This document shows positions 16,853 to 25,385 of a DNA stretch of 64,000 bases, piece by piece (position 1 is the first letter of the stretch; each line of letters starts with the position of its first letter). Both the position numbers and the translations under genes were made by a program. The stretch lies in contig NZ_CP094929.1 in the NCBI RefSeq assembly GCF_022869165.1, positions 2,604,001 to 2,668,000 of the forward strand, read 5' to 3'. The notes beneath the pieces are model-generated. The model had not been told where the DNA came from and made no database searches. It was given only the letters and a program-made list of their open reading frames with translations. Source of the stretch: Sphaerochaeta associata. GTDB lineage: Bacteria > Spirochaetota > Spirochaetia > Sphaerochaetales > Sphaerochaetaceae.

Positions 16853-18577
16853 ATGAAGAAATTTCTGGCTATCATGCTTTGCGTCCTGCTTGTAAGTGCC
16901 CTCTTTATTTCCTGTGGAAAGAAAGAAGCACCTGCACCGGCCGCAACCACGACGCCGGCACCCGCAGCTCCTGCAGCTCCGGCCGCTCCGGCTCCCGCTC
17001 CTGCTGTAACCGCCACCCCGGCACCGGCTCCTGCCGCACCGGCACCGGCTCCTGCAGCTGTGGCTAAAGATGAAGTCGTATTCCGCATTACCAATGGTGC
17101 AGAACCCGAATCCTTGGATCCAGCCCTCATTCAGGGTGTTCCCGAGCACAGAATTTTCGAGGCTCTCTTCGAAGGTCTGGTAGCAAACGATCCTGTGACT
17201 GCCCTTGCAGTTCCCGGTGTTGCTGAAAGCTGGGAATCCAATGAAGACGGAACCCAGTATACCTTCAAGCTTCGCAAGAACGCTGTCTGGTCCGATGGCA
17301 CTCCCATCACCGCCCATGACGTCGTATACAGCTGGCTGAGGATTTTGGATCCCGCAACCGCTGGTCCTTATGCCTGGTTCCCCTGCATGTTCCTTGCCGG
17401 TGCAACCGAGTTCAACGCTGGAGAGGCTGGTCCTGAGGCTGTCGGTATTCGCGCCCTTGACGACTACACCTTCCAGATGGACCTCATCGGACCGCTTCCG
17501 TATGCAGTCGATGCCTTGACCCACTACAGCTTCGCAATCGTTCCCAAGCACGCCATCGAGAAGTTCGGCGCCGCTTGGACAGATCCCGCCAACTTCGTCG
17601 GCAATGGTCCGTTCGTGCTCACCGATCGTGTTGCACAGACCTCCATCACCGCTTCCAAGAACCCGAAGTACTGGGATGCAGATGCAGTAAAGCTTGACAA
17701 GGTCATCTTCTACTCCTCCGACAGCGATACCACCAACTACAACATGTACCTCAATGGTGAGATTGACTGGGCAACCAACGTTCCCCCAGATCAGCTCAAC
17801 GCTGCACAGATGCGCGACGACTTCCAGCTCGCTCCGCAGCTTGCAACCTACTACTATGTCTTCCAGAATGAAGTAGCCCCGATCAACAACGTACTCGTCA
17901 GAAAGGCTCTCTCCTATGCTGTCGACCGCGAAGCTCTGGTTGAAGGCGTAACCAAGGCTGGACAGATTCCTGCCTGGGGTATTGTTTCCCCGATGGCCGG
18001 ATATCCCGGACTTGAATTCCCGTTCGAGACCCAGGATGAGGCTATCGAGATGGCTCAGGACATGCTTGCACAGGCTGGATATCCCAACGGTGCAGGTTTC
18101 CCGACCGTTTCCATCCTCTACAACACCAACGAGGGTCACAAGCAGATTGCTGAGTTCATTCAGCAGGAATGGAAGAACAACCTGGGCATCAACGTAGTAC
18201 TTGAGAACCAGGAGTGGCAGACCTACCTCTCCAACCGTAACGAAGGCAACTTCCAGATTGCCCGCGCCGGATGGGTTGGTGACTACCAGGATCCGAATAC
18301 ATTCCTCGACATGTTCCTTACCGGTGCCGGCATGAACGGCGGCAAGTATTCAAACGAGATTTATGACGTCCTGATCAACGAAGCAGCAAGAATGCCCGCC
18401 GGTGAAGACCGCTTTGGTGTTCTGAGAACCGCTGAGGACATCATGATCAACGAAGACCAGGCTCTCATGCCTCTCTACTACTACGTAACGATCAACATGC
18501 TCGATACGAACAAGTGGGGCGGATGGCACAACAACACCATGGACTACCATCCGGTCAAGGACATCTACAAGAAGTAG
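16853..18577 (+). CDS. oppA: oligopeptide-binding lipoprotein OppA
   Basis: This 574-residue solute-binding protein of SBP family 5 delivers peptides to OppBCDF. It has a lipoprotein signal ending ALFISC with Cys21 as the lipid anchor, then an Ala/Pro/Thr-rich tether of about 45 residues. The binding fold begins at ITNGAEPESLDPAL and includes the family signature region AVPGVAESWESNEDGTQYTF. ATG at 16853 lies eight bases from GGAG; an ATG two codons earlier is too close to that site. It is monocistronic with its own promoter and a strong terminator, allowing higher expression than the membrane parts. Confidence 0.93.
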   Translation: MKKFLAIMLCVLLVSALFISCGKKEAPAPAATTTPAPAAPAAPAAPAPAPAVTATPAPAPAAPAPAPAAVAKDEVVFRITNGAEPESLDPALIQGVPEHRIFEALFEGLVANDPVTALAVPGVAESWESNEDGTQYTFKLRKNAVWSDGTPITAHDVVYSWLRILDPATAGPYAWFPCMFLAGATEFNAGEAGPEAVGIRALDDYTFQMDLIGPLPYAVDALTHYSFAIVPKHAIEKFGAAWTDPANFVGNGPFVLTDRVAQTSITASKNPKYWDADAVKLDKVIFYSSDSDTTNYNMYLNGEIDWATNVPPDQLNAAQMRDDFQLAPQLATYYYVFQNEVAPINNVLVRKALSYAVDREALVEGVTKAGQIPAWGIVSPMAGYPGLEFPFETQDEAIEMAQDMLAQAGYPNGAGFPTVSILYNTNEGHKQIAEFIQQEWKNNLGINVVLENQEWQTYLSNRNEGNFQIARAGWVGDYQDPNTFLDMFLTGAGMNGGKYSNEIYDVLINEAARMPAGEDRFGVLRTAEDIMINEDQALMPLYYYVTINMLDTNKWGGWHNNTMDYHPVKDIYKK

Positions 18578-18600
18578 TTGTTTATTCACAGTATTTTCGG

Positions 18601-18632
18601 TCCCCGGGATTTCCCGGGGATCTTCTTTTTGC
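18601..18632 (+). terminator. Rho-independent terminator after oppA
   Basis: TCCCCGGGA and TCCCGGGGA (18601-18620) are perfect 9-base arms around TT, followed by a T-rich tract. Confidence 0.85.
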
Positions 18633-18645
18633 CCTGCACCCTTCC

Positions 18646-18674
18646 TTGACATTCAATGACACTCTTCCTAGAAT
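18646..18674 (+). promoter_or_regulatory. near-consensus sigma-70 promoter
   Basis: TTGACA (18646-18651), a 17-base spacer and TAGAAT (18669-18674) make the best promoter match seen in the window. It sits directly after the oppA terminator and drives the 121-residue orphan and perhaps hppA. Confidence 0.75.
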
Positions 18675-18711
18675 TATTTCAGGCTGGGAAAAGCGGACAA
18701 GGAGGGCTCTC

Positions 18712-19077
18712 ATGTTCAGCTGTCAGGCACACTCGCCTAGGTTGCTGGTTTTTATGGCCCTGCTTTATTATGTCTTAAGCTCACCCATGCAACACACTGC
18801 AGACAGCCCTTTGAAGGCGACAACTGAAAACACCCCTTTCCGTCTACAAGCCGCCACACAAATCGTACAGCAGGATCTCATCTGCGAAACTACAGCACAA
18901 GCATATTCCAGCAGAGCGAGAGTAATCCGGGAATTTTGGGTGGGGGCAGCCTCTGTTGTACCAGGAATCGCTGTAGTGGTCGGGCATACCAAGAATGAAC
19001 AGTTTGCAGATGGCATTCCCTCCACCAGGGATTTTATTTTGCCATGCATGCATGACCGGGATGGAAAGAAACGCTGA
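18712..19077 (+). CDS. small exported orphan protein, function unknown
   Basis: This is a 121-residue reading frame that I do not recognise. Support for it as a gene is local: ATG at 18712 follows AAGGAGGGCTCTC, an excellent ribosome site, itself about 30 bases after a near-consensus promoter. Residues 10-24 (RLLVFMALLYYVLSS) form a hydrophobic helix that fits a signal peptide or single membrane anchor. The rest is polar, with three scattered cysteines and a GIAVVVGH strand. Codon use is less typical than in neighbours and no domain is apparent. It lies 84 bases before hppA on the same strand. It could alternatively be a leader region for hppA. Confidence 0.5.
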   Translation: MFSCQAHSPRLLVFMALLYYVLSSPMQHTADSPLKATTENTPFRLQAATQIVQQDLICETTAQAYSSRARVIREFWVGAASVVPGIAVVVGHTKNEQFADGIPSTRDFILPCMHDRDGKKR

Positions 19078-19161
19078 GCCTTGTTGATTTGCAAAGGCGG
19101 GCCGAAAAGCCTGCCGTCCTTCAATCTTCGGTGCACAGCACCCTACAAGGTAGGTTTTTAC

Positions 19162-21240
19162 ATGATTACCATCATTGAGCTATTTGCAATAGCAACTTCA
19201 GTACTCGCATTCGGAATGGCCCTCTGGCTTTATACATGGGTCAAGGCTCAACCTGCGGGCAATAAAAAACTAGAAGACATCGGAGCATACATCCAACAAG
19301 GCGCCAATACATTCCTGAAGCGAGAGTACTCGATACTCTCCCGTTTCGCCGGGGTCATCGCCATCCTCATTCTCCTCTTCATCCCTACTCCGATTTGGAA
19401 GGGTTCGATGCAGAATATCGTCATGGCAGTTTCGTTTCTCATAGGTGCCACCTTTTCCGCCCTTGCAGGCAAGGTCGGCATCCAGGTAGCGACCATAGCC
19501 AATCGCAAAGCCGCTGCAGCATCGCAAACCGGCATCAAGTTTGCCTTCCTTGCAGGCTTCCGAGGAGGGGCTGTCATGGGCATGGCGGTCGTCGGCACCA
19601 GTTTACTGGGTGTGACTGCCGTATTCATGATCACAGGAGATGCAACCGCCATCCTTGGATTCAGTTTCGGAGCAAGTTCGCTTGCCTTGTTTGCGAAAGC
19701 CGGTGGGGGCATCTTCACCAAGACTGCAGACATCAGTGCAGACCTCGTCGGCAAGGTTGAGCTCGGAATACCCGAAGACGATCCACGAAATCCGGCCGTC
19801 ATCGCAGATAATGTCGGGGATAATGTGGGAGATGTGGCGGGAATGGGTGCCGATCTGTTTGACTCCAATGTCGCCAGCATGGCAGCCGCCCTGGTCATGG
19901 CACTCTACCTTGACGGCTCCGCTTCCACCGATAATGTCGCGATCGTATTCTGCTATGCAGCCCTTGGGCTTTTGGCATCCATCATCGGAGTGGGAACGGC
20001 GAGAATGGGCAAGCTGGGCAATCCAAACCATGCCTTGAGCAGCAGCACGTATGCAACTACCGCCTTGTATGTGATTTTTACGGCCGTTGCAACGCTTGTC
20101 CTTGACTTCTCCTGGCGCATATGGGCGGCGGCGATCATCGGACTTGGCGTGGGTACCATCATCGGAATAGCCAGTGACTATTTCACCAACGATGAGAAGC
20201 ATCCCGTCCACCATGTAGCCAAAGCTTCAGAAACAGGACCGGCGTTCACCATTCTCGGGGGCGTTTCCTATGGACTTCTAAGCGTGCTTCCCGCCATGGC
20301 CGGGATTGCGGTTGCAGCATTGGCGGCATACCTGGTTTGTGCCCCCCTGGGCCCCGGGTATGCCATGTTCGGTATATCCATGGCTGCGGTGGGCATGCTT
20401 TCCATCGTGGGCATGATCATCTCCAACGACGCCTACGGCCCTATTGTCGACAACGCAAGGGGTCTGGTTGAAATGGGAGGCTTGGGGGAGAGAGCCCTCA
20501 GGATAACCGACTCCCTGGATAGCGCCGGCAACACGGTCAAGGCGGTGACAAAAGGCTTCGCCATCGCCGCCGCCGGGCTGACGGTCATCGCCTTGCTGGG
20601 AGCTTTCATGGCTGAAGTCAACGATGCTGCCAGAGCCTTGGGAATGGGTGAACAATTCTTGAGTGGCTTCGATCTCATGAATCCATTGGTTTTCTTCGGC
20701 CTCTTGATCGGTGCAGCAATTCCGGCAGTCTTTTCAGCCATGTTGATATTGGGAGTTGAAAGAAATGCACAACGCATGATAAGTGAGATCCATCGCCAGT
20801 TCTTGACCATCAAGGGATTGAAGGAAGGCCAGGAAGGAGTAGTACCACAGTACGATCGATGCATCGATATTGCAACCATCGGGGCTCTGAAAGAGTTGAT
20901 ACCCGCAGGCCTCATGGCAATCATTGTTACATTGTTGGTAGGTTTCATCGGGGGAGTGCAAGCCATCGGAGGTTTCTTGACGGGAAACATCGTCAGCGGC
21001 CTGCTTTTGGCTCTCTTCATGTCCAACAGCGGAGGGCTCTGGGACAATACCAAGAAATACATCGAGTCAGGAAAATTTGGAGGACGCGGCTGTGACGCCC
21101 ATAAGGCCGCCGTCGTAGGTGATACGGTGGGAGACCCCTTCAAGGATACTGCCGGTCCCTCGATCAACACACAAATCACCGTGGTGTCGCTGATCTCCTC
21201 GCTGATGTCTTCGGTATTCCTTACAGCATCATTGTTCTGA
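19162..21240 (+). CDS. hppA: ion-translocating membrane pyrophosphatase
   Basis: This 692-residue polytopic enzyme uses pyrophosphate hydrolysis to pump H+ or Na+. The pyrophosphate site is textbook: DDPRNPAVIADNVGDNVGDV followed by AGMGADLFDS, and near the end GDTVGDPFKDTAGPSIN. At the position that separates K+-dependent from K+-independent enzymes the sequence is GNTVKAVTKGFAI, with Lys where K+-dependent enzymes have Ala. This indicates a K+-independent and so probably H+-pumping type. ATG at 19162 has AAGGTAGG upstream and the protein starts directly in helix 1. It ends at a clear terminator. Confidence 0.93.
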   Translation: MITIIELFAIATSVLAFGMALWLYTWVKAQPAGNKKLEDIGAYIQQGANTFLKREYSILSRFAGVIAILILLFIPTPIWKGSMQNIVMAVSFLIGATFSALAGKVGIQVATIANRKAAAASQTGIKFAFLAGFRGGAVMGMAVVGTSLLGVTAVFMITGDATAILGFSFGASSLALFAKAGGGIFTKTADISADLVGKVELGIPEDDPRNPAVIADNVGDNVGDVAGMGADLFDSNVASMAAALVMALYLDGSASTDNVAIVFCYAALGLLASIIGVGTARMGKLGNPNHALSSSTYATTALYVIFTAVATLVLDFSWRIWAAAIIGLGVGTIIGIASDYFTNDEKHPVHHVAKASETGPAFTILGGVSYGLLSVLPAMAGIAVAALAAYLVCAPLGPGYAMFGISMAAVGMLSIVGMIISNDAYGPIVDNARGLVEMGGLGERALRITDSLDSAGNTVKAVTKGFAIAAAGLTVIALLGAFMAEVNDAARALGMGEQFLSGFDLMNPLVFFGLLIGAAIPAVFSAMLILGVERNAQRMISEIHRQFLTIKGLKEGQEGVVPQYDRCIDIATIGALKELIPAGLMAIIVTLLVGFIGGVQAIGGFLTGNIVSGLLLALFMSNSGGLWDNTKKYIESGKFGGRGCDAHKAAVVGDTVGDPFKDTAGPSINTQITVVSLISSLMSSVFLTASLF

Positions 21241-21256
21241 TTTAAAAAAATCAACG

Positions 21257-21291
21257 GAGCAGGCCCATATACGAGGGTCTGCTCTCGTTTT
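21257..21291 (+). terminator. Rho-independent terminator after hppA
   Basis: GAGCAGGCCC (21257-21266) pairs with GGGTCTGCTC (21275-21284), with one G-U pair, followed by TCGTTTT. Confidence 0.75.
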
Positions 21292-21347
21292 AACTGGACT
21301 GATCGAGCGGTGTTCGGTATAGTTTTACAGAAGCAGGAGGAGCGAGC

Positions 21348-22373
21348 ATGCAAGTATTTGACCTTCGAAGCGATACGATTACCAAACCCACCCTTGAGAT
21401 GAGACAGGCCATGGCCGCCGCCGAAGTCGGTGATGATGTCTATCGGGAAGACCCAACCACGACCAAGCTTGAAAAACTGGCTGCCGAGCTTACCGGGAAA
21501 GAACGGGCCCTCTTTGTCTCCTCCGGATGCATGGGCAACCTCATCAGCCTGTACATCCAGGCTGGAAGAGGCAAGGAAGTGCTGTGTGCAAGCAACAGCC
21601 ACATCATCCAGCATGAGATAGGTTCCATCGCAGCAATCGCCGGAGCTCTTCCGATCACCATCAATGCACCGCGAGGCGTGCTCAATGCCACCGACCTCCA
21701 TTCCTTGGTGAAACAAGGTGCGTACGACATGGCCACCACCGCTCTGATCGAGGTGGAGAATACCATCGGAGGATACTGCTACCCACTTGAAAACCTTGAA
21801 ATGATCAAGGATTTTGCCTCAACCCACAACCTCAAGGTCCACATGGATGGAGCCCGAGTCTTCAACGCACAGGCAGCCACCGGCATCCCGGTAAAGACCT
21901 ATGCCAAGTATGCCGATACCATCACCTTCTGCCTCTCCAAGGGTCTGGGGTGTCCGGTGGGAAGCATGCTCTGCGGCACCAAGGAGTTCATCTCCCAGGC
22001 ACTTACCGTACGCAAGCTGCTTGGAGGCGGCATGAGACAAACCGGCATACTCGCTGCAGCGGGACTCTATGCCCTTGAGCATCATGTCGACCGCCTGAAG
22101 GACGACCATGCACATGCGAAGGCAATCGCCGATACCCTGGTGAAAACAGGGTGGGCCGACGTGGATGTCCAGGGAGTCCAGACAAACATCATATTCTTCA
22201 CCGTCCCCACTTTCAATGCACAAGATGTAGTGAAACAGCTTGCGCGTATCGGTATTCTGGCTAACACCGAAGGGGAGACCGTACGACTGGTAACCAACCT
22301 TGACTTGAGCGATGAGGATACCCAAAGCGTCTGCTCGCTCCTCGCCTCGTTCAATCCCGAGGTCCTCGCATGA
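21348..22373 (+). CDS. ltaE: low-specificity threonine aldolase
   Basis: This 341-residue PLP enzyme splits threonine or allo-threonine into glycine and acetaldehyde. It starts DLRSDTITKPT as the family does; the GDDVYREDPTT loop, the HMDGAR motif and the PLP lysine in FCLSKGLGCPVGS are all present. AGGAGGAGC precedes the ATG at 21348. It is the first gene of a three-gene unit; its stop overlaps the next start (ATGA). Beta-eliminating lyases share the fold, but the N-terminus fits the aldolase best. Confidence 0.88.
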   Translation: MQVFDLRSDTITKPTLEMRQAMAAAEVGDDVYREDPTTTKLEKLAAELTGKERALFVSSGCMGNLISLYIQAGRGKEVLCASNSHIIQHEIGSIAAIAGALPITINAPRGVLNATDLHSLVKQGAYDMATTALIEVENTIGGYCYPLENLEMIKDFASTHNLKVHMDGARVFNAQAATGIPVKTYAKYADTITFCLSKGLGCPVGSMLCGTKEFISQALTVRKLLGGGMRQTGILAAAGLYALEHHVDRLKDDHAHAKAIADTLVKTGWADVDVQGVQTNIIFFTVPTFNAQDVVKQLARIGILANTEGETVRLVTNLDLSDEDTQSVCSLLASFNPEVLA

Positions 22374-23155
22374 AAACAACACTCATCTGCTTTTCAGGAA
22401 CAGGCAACAGCTACTACATCGCAAAGCGTCTTGCCTCCGAACTCGGGGACAGCCAAATCCTGATGATACCTCATCTGATGCAGAACCAGGAGTTCGAGCT
22501 CACCGAACAGGTCGGTTTCGTATTTCCCGTCTACAAGGGCTTTCCTCCCAATCTGGTAACCCATTTCATCCAGGAAGTCTTTGCAAAGCAGGACCTCAGC
22601 CCGATAAAGTACCTCTTTCAGGTAGCCACCCGCTACATGTTCCAGGCCTATACCTTCCAGGCGATGGATGTAGTACTCAAGGAAGCGGGAGCGCTCACCA
22701 GTTATGTCAACCACGTTGTCATGCCTGACGGATATGTGCCGTTGCTGTCAGCTCCCACTGAGGCCAAGATCGACGAGCTCTACACAAAAGCCGACCGGAA
22801 AATTGCGCAAATCGCCGAGGACGTCAAGCAGGAACAGATCAAGCTGCCGTTCCGTCCTCCTTTCAGCCGCTTGGCGATCAACCATTTCATGGTGCCCATC
22901 CATCGATCCTTCATGGACACAGCCCTCGATTTTTCCGTCACCGATGCCTGCATTTCCTGCGGCCTGTGCTATCGCATGTGCCCTTCCTTCAACATCGAGA
23001 TGGTTGACGGCAAACCTGAATTCGACAGGGCCTGCACCGGGTGCCTGGGCTGTTACCACCGCTGTCCTTCCCAAGCCATTGTATTCAAACAAAAGGTGAA
23101 AAGCGGAAGGTATCCCAACCCCCGCTCAACCTACACCGTGGAGTACCGCACCTGA
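22370..23155 (+). CDS. EFR1-type protein: flavodoxin-like domain plus 2x[4Fe-4S] ferredoxin
   Basis: This 261-residue fusion has an N-terminal flavodoxin-like FMN site (CFSGTGNSYYIAKRLA, about 8-23) and a C-terminal pair of ferredoxin motifs, CISCGLCYRMCP and CTGCLGCYHRCP. Such proteins are predicted electron carriers in anaerobes. No catalytic role can be read from the sequence. It overlaps the upstream aldolase by ATGA and the downstream C-S lyase by TGATG, so all three are translated as a unit. A redox partner for a PLP enzyme pair is not obvious from known biochemistry. Confidence 0.85.
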   Translation: MKTTLICFSGTGNSYYIAKRLASELGDSQILMIPHLMQNQEFELTEQVGFVFPVYKGFPPNLVTHFIQEVFAKQDLSPIKYLFQVATRYMFQAYTFQAMDVVLKEAGALTSYVNHVVMPDGYVPLLSAPTEAKIDELYTKADRKIAQIAEDVKQEQIKLPFRPPFSRLAINHFMVPIHRSFMDTALDFSVTDACISCGLCYRMCPSFNIEMVDGKPEFDRACTGCLGCYHRCPSQAIVFKQKVKSGRYPNPRSTYTVEYRT

Positions 23156-24402
23156 TGCTGTATAATTTTGATCGTTCGATCGACCGCCGTCCCACCCTTT
23201 CGGTTAAATGGAACAAGGAAGCCATTAAAAGCTTGTGTGGAAATCCTGATGCAGAACCTTTTTGGGTCGCAGATATGGACTTTTCGGTTGCATCCGAAGT
23301 AACGCAAAAAGCACGCATTCTCAGCGACCATGCCATCTATGGCTATCCGCATGCAACAAACCAACGCCAGGTATTCTGTTCCTGGGCCAAGAAACGTCAT
23401 CTGCTGGACCTCCAGCCGGGCCAGGTAGTCATCAGTCAGGGAGTTCTCACCAGCATTGCAATTCTGGTGGAGTTGCTGAGTGCCGAGGGTGATGGCATCA
23501 TTATCCCCCTTCCGGCTTATCAGCCGTTCATCAGGATTGTGAACAACCTGCAGCGCACGATGTTGGGCTGGCCCTTGCTATATGATCAGGACACCCATAC
23601 GTTCAGCCTCGATTGGCCTCTGTATGAAGAGCTGTGCAAGAGAGCTAGAATCCTGATCTTCTGCTCCCCCCACAACCCCTCGGGCATGGTGTTCGGTCAT
23701 CAGGATTTAATCCGCCTGTGTGAAATCGCCAAGCAAAACAATGTAGTCATCATCAGCGATGAGATTCATGCAGACCTGAGTTTTGAAACCCACCTCACCC
23801 TTCTTGAACCGGCAAGGCAGGTCGGCTGTGAAGCCGTTGTTTGCATGGCTCCCTCCAAAACTTTCAATATCGCCGGAGAGCACTACTCGGTAACGTTATT
23901 CAACTCCAGTGAACTGAAGAAACGATTCGTGACCCGACTTGAACAGCTTTTTCTCTCCACTCCGTCCCTTGTTGCCACCACCCTCGCCCTTGCTTCCTAT
24001 GAGAGCGGTGGGAAATGGCTTGAAGAACTGCTTGTATATCTGCAAAAGAATGCAGACCTCATAGAGAAAACCCTGCAAAAGGAAGTACCGTCCGTCGTCT
24101 TCCTCAAACCCAGGGCTTCCTTCATCGGCCTGCTTGACTGCTCGGCAATACTCCACCTCGTGGAGCGCGACGCCCAAGAGCATCCCGAGCTCTACGACAG
24201 TTCGGCAAGCGCCCAAGGGGGGCTGCTCTCCCGGTTCTTCGGCCAGCGTGCAGGGCTTGCCTTCAACGACGGGACATGGTTCGGAGGGGAGGCATACCGC
24301 CGGTTTGTCCGCTTGAACTTCGGCACCCAACGTTCAAATATTGAACGCGCACTGTTGCACATCAAACAAGCGGTGGCTTTCTTGGAGACGACCTACCGCT
24401 GA
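23155..24402 (+). CDS. PLP-dependent C-S lyase, MalY/PatB family
   Basis: This 415-residue aminotransferase-fold enzyme resembles MalY/PatB cystathionine beta-lyases, which release homocysteine, pyruvate and ammonia. Landmarks are the N-terminal FDRSIDRRPTLSVKW, WVADMDF, the SPHNPSG strand (CSPHNPSGMVF), the DEIHADL motif and the PLP lysine in APSKTFNIAGE. ATG at 23155 shares its A with the upstream stop (TGATG). The last 10 bases overlap the converging SGNH gene, so no terminator separates them. MalY also acts as a regulator in E. coli; nothing here suggests that. Confidence 0.85.
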   Translation: MLYNFDRSIDRRPTLSVKWNKEAIKSLCGNPDAEPFWVADMDFSVASEVTQKARILSDHAIYGYPHATNQRQVFCSWAKKRHLLDLQPGQVVISQGVLTSIAILVELLSAEGDGIIIPLPAYQPFIRIVNNLQRTMLGWPLLYDQDTHTFSLDWPLYEELCKRARILIFCSPHNPSGMVFGHQDLIRLCEIAKQNNVVIISDEIHADLSFETHLTLLEPARQVGCEAVVCMAPSKTFNIAGEHYSVTLFNSSELKKRFVTRLEQLFLSTPSLVATTLALASYESGGKWLEELLVYLQKNADLIEKTLQKEVPSVVFLKPRASFIGLLDCSAILHLVERDAQEHPELYDSSASAQGGLLSRFFGQRAGLAFNDGTWFGGEAYRRFVRLNFGTQRSNIERALLHIKQAVAFLETTYR

Positions 24403-25385
24403 AAGGGAATCAGCGGGGCAAGCGACTTGGCCAGGAAGGAAATCCCTTTCTGGTCGGGATGCAGGAATTGGTCGTCGTAGGCATCACGAAGCGAGAGGGA
24501 GAGCCCGTCAGCCACTTCAACAGCGGCAAAGCATCTGGTCGCCTGTATCAGAGCCTGGGTGAGCTCCTTGAAGCTGCCCATCCTCTTGTTCTGCAGGATG
24601 TCGGTCCGATAAAGCGGCGTCAGCAAGAGCACAGGAACCTTGGGATAGAACTTACGGATGCGTCCCAGCAGGGCGAACATCTCACCGCGGATTTCGGCAA
24701 GGTTCTCCCGTATCGTCCAGTCATTGGTACCTACAGAGAGTAAAATCGAGGCAACAGGCGCCTCAAGCTCCAACTTCTGCACCACCTTGGCGTTGATCAT
24801 CGCCCCGGCAAGCCCTTGGTTTATCACCTGTACTCCCAGCTGGTTGCCAAGCAGAGTCGCCAAATTCTGTGACGGGTGGTGGATTCCCACTCCTTGGACA
24901 ATGGAGTCTCCCAGCAGAAGCAGGGTCTTTGTGTGTTTGGAGATAGGTTCCACCTTCCCTTCCACTTTTACACCAACTTGGTGGTGCAGAGGCAGATGGA
25001 TGGCAATATCCCGGCCTGCTTGAAACACAAGTGGACCGCTTACGAGCGGATGCTCCTCCCTCTTTCCATCGATGCTCACATCGATTGTCTCAAAAAGGTC
25101 CAAGGGCCTGCCATACAAGGCTGCAAAGTCGAGCACATTGTCCCCTTGTTTTGCAAGCAGGGACTGGTTGTAGCGCTTGATGTGCACTGTCGTTTCGCTT
25201 TCAGTAACAAACCGAAGACAGATCGAGGCACTGGTCTTGGCCATCGCCCGATAGAGCGGATGGGAGTTGAACGGCTGTCCGTCACTGTCGTTGAACCGAA
25301 GAAACTGGACATAGCCATCTTCAAGAATTCGATGGGAAACGGCATTGTGAGCCAGCTCAAAGATCAAGGAGTGTTCGTTTTCCAT
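24393..25385 (-). CDS. SGNH/GDSL hydrolase with N-terminal beta domain
   Basis: This 330-residue predicted esterase has an N-terminal domain of about 145 residues, matching the beta-rich domain that precedes some SGNH carbohydrate esterases. The hydrolase domain follows: GDSIVQGVG with the nucleophile Ser161, the Gly block in NQGLAGA, the Asn block GTNDW, and Asp/His in DDQFLHPDQ. No signal peptide is present, so it acts inside the cell, perhaps removing acetyl groups from imported sugars. ATG at 25385 follows GAGG. It overlaps the aldolase gene by 29 bases and belongs to the XylR-like/aldolase unit. Confidence 0.82.
   Translation of the reverse strand: MENEHSLIFELAHNAVSHRILEDGYVQFLRFNDSDGQPFNSHPLYRAMAKTSASICLRFVTESETTVHIKRYNQSLLAKQGDNVLDFAALYGRPLDLFETIDVSIDGKREEHPLVSGPLVFQAGRDIAIHLPLHHQVGVKVEGKVEPISKHTKTLLLLGDSIVQGVGIHHPSQNLATLLGNQLGVQVINQGLAGAMINAKVVQKLELEAPVASILLSVGTNDWTIRENLAEIRGEMFALLGRIRKFYPKVPVLLLTPLYRTDILQNKRMGSFKELTQALIQATRCFAAVEVADGLSLSLRDAYDDQFLHPDQKGISFLAKSLAPLIPFQR

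Noticed and set aside
18514-18711. Longer form of the 121-residue orphan starting inside oppA
   Set aside because: It would cross the oppA stop, terminator and the following promoter. The start at 18712 has its own strong ribosome site.
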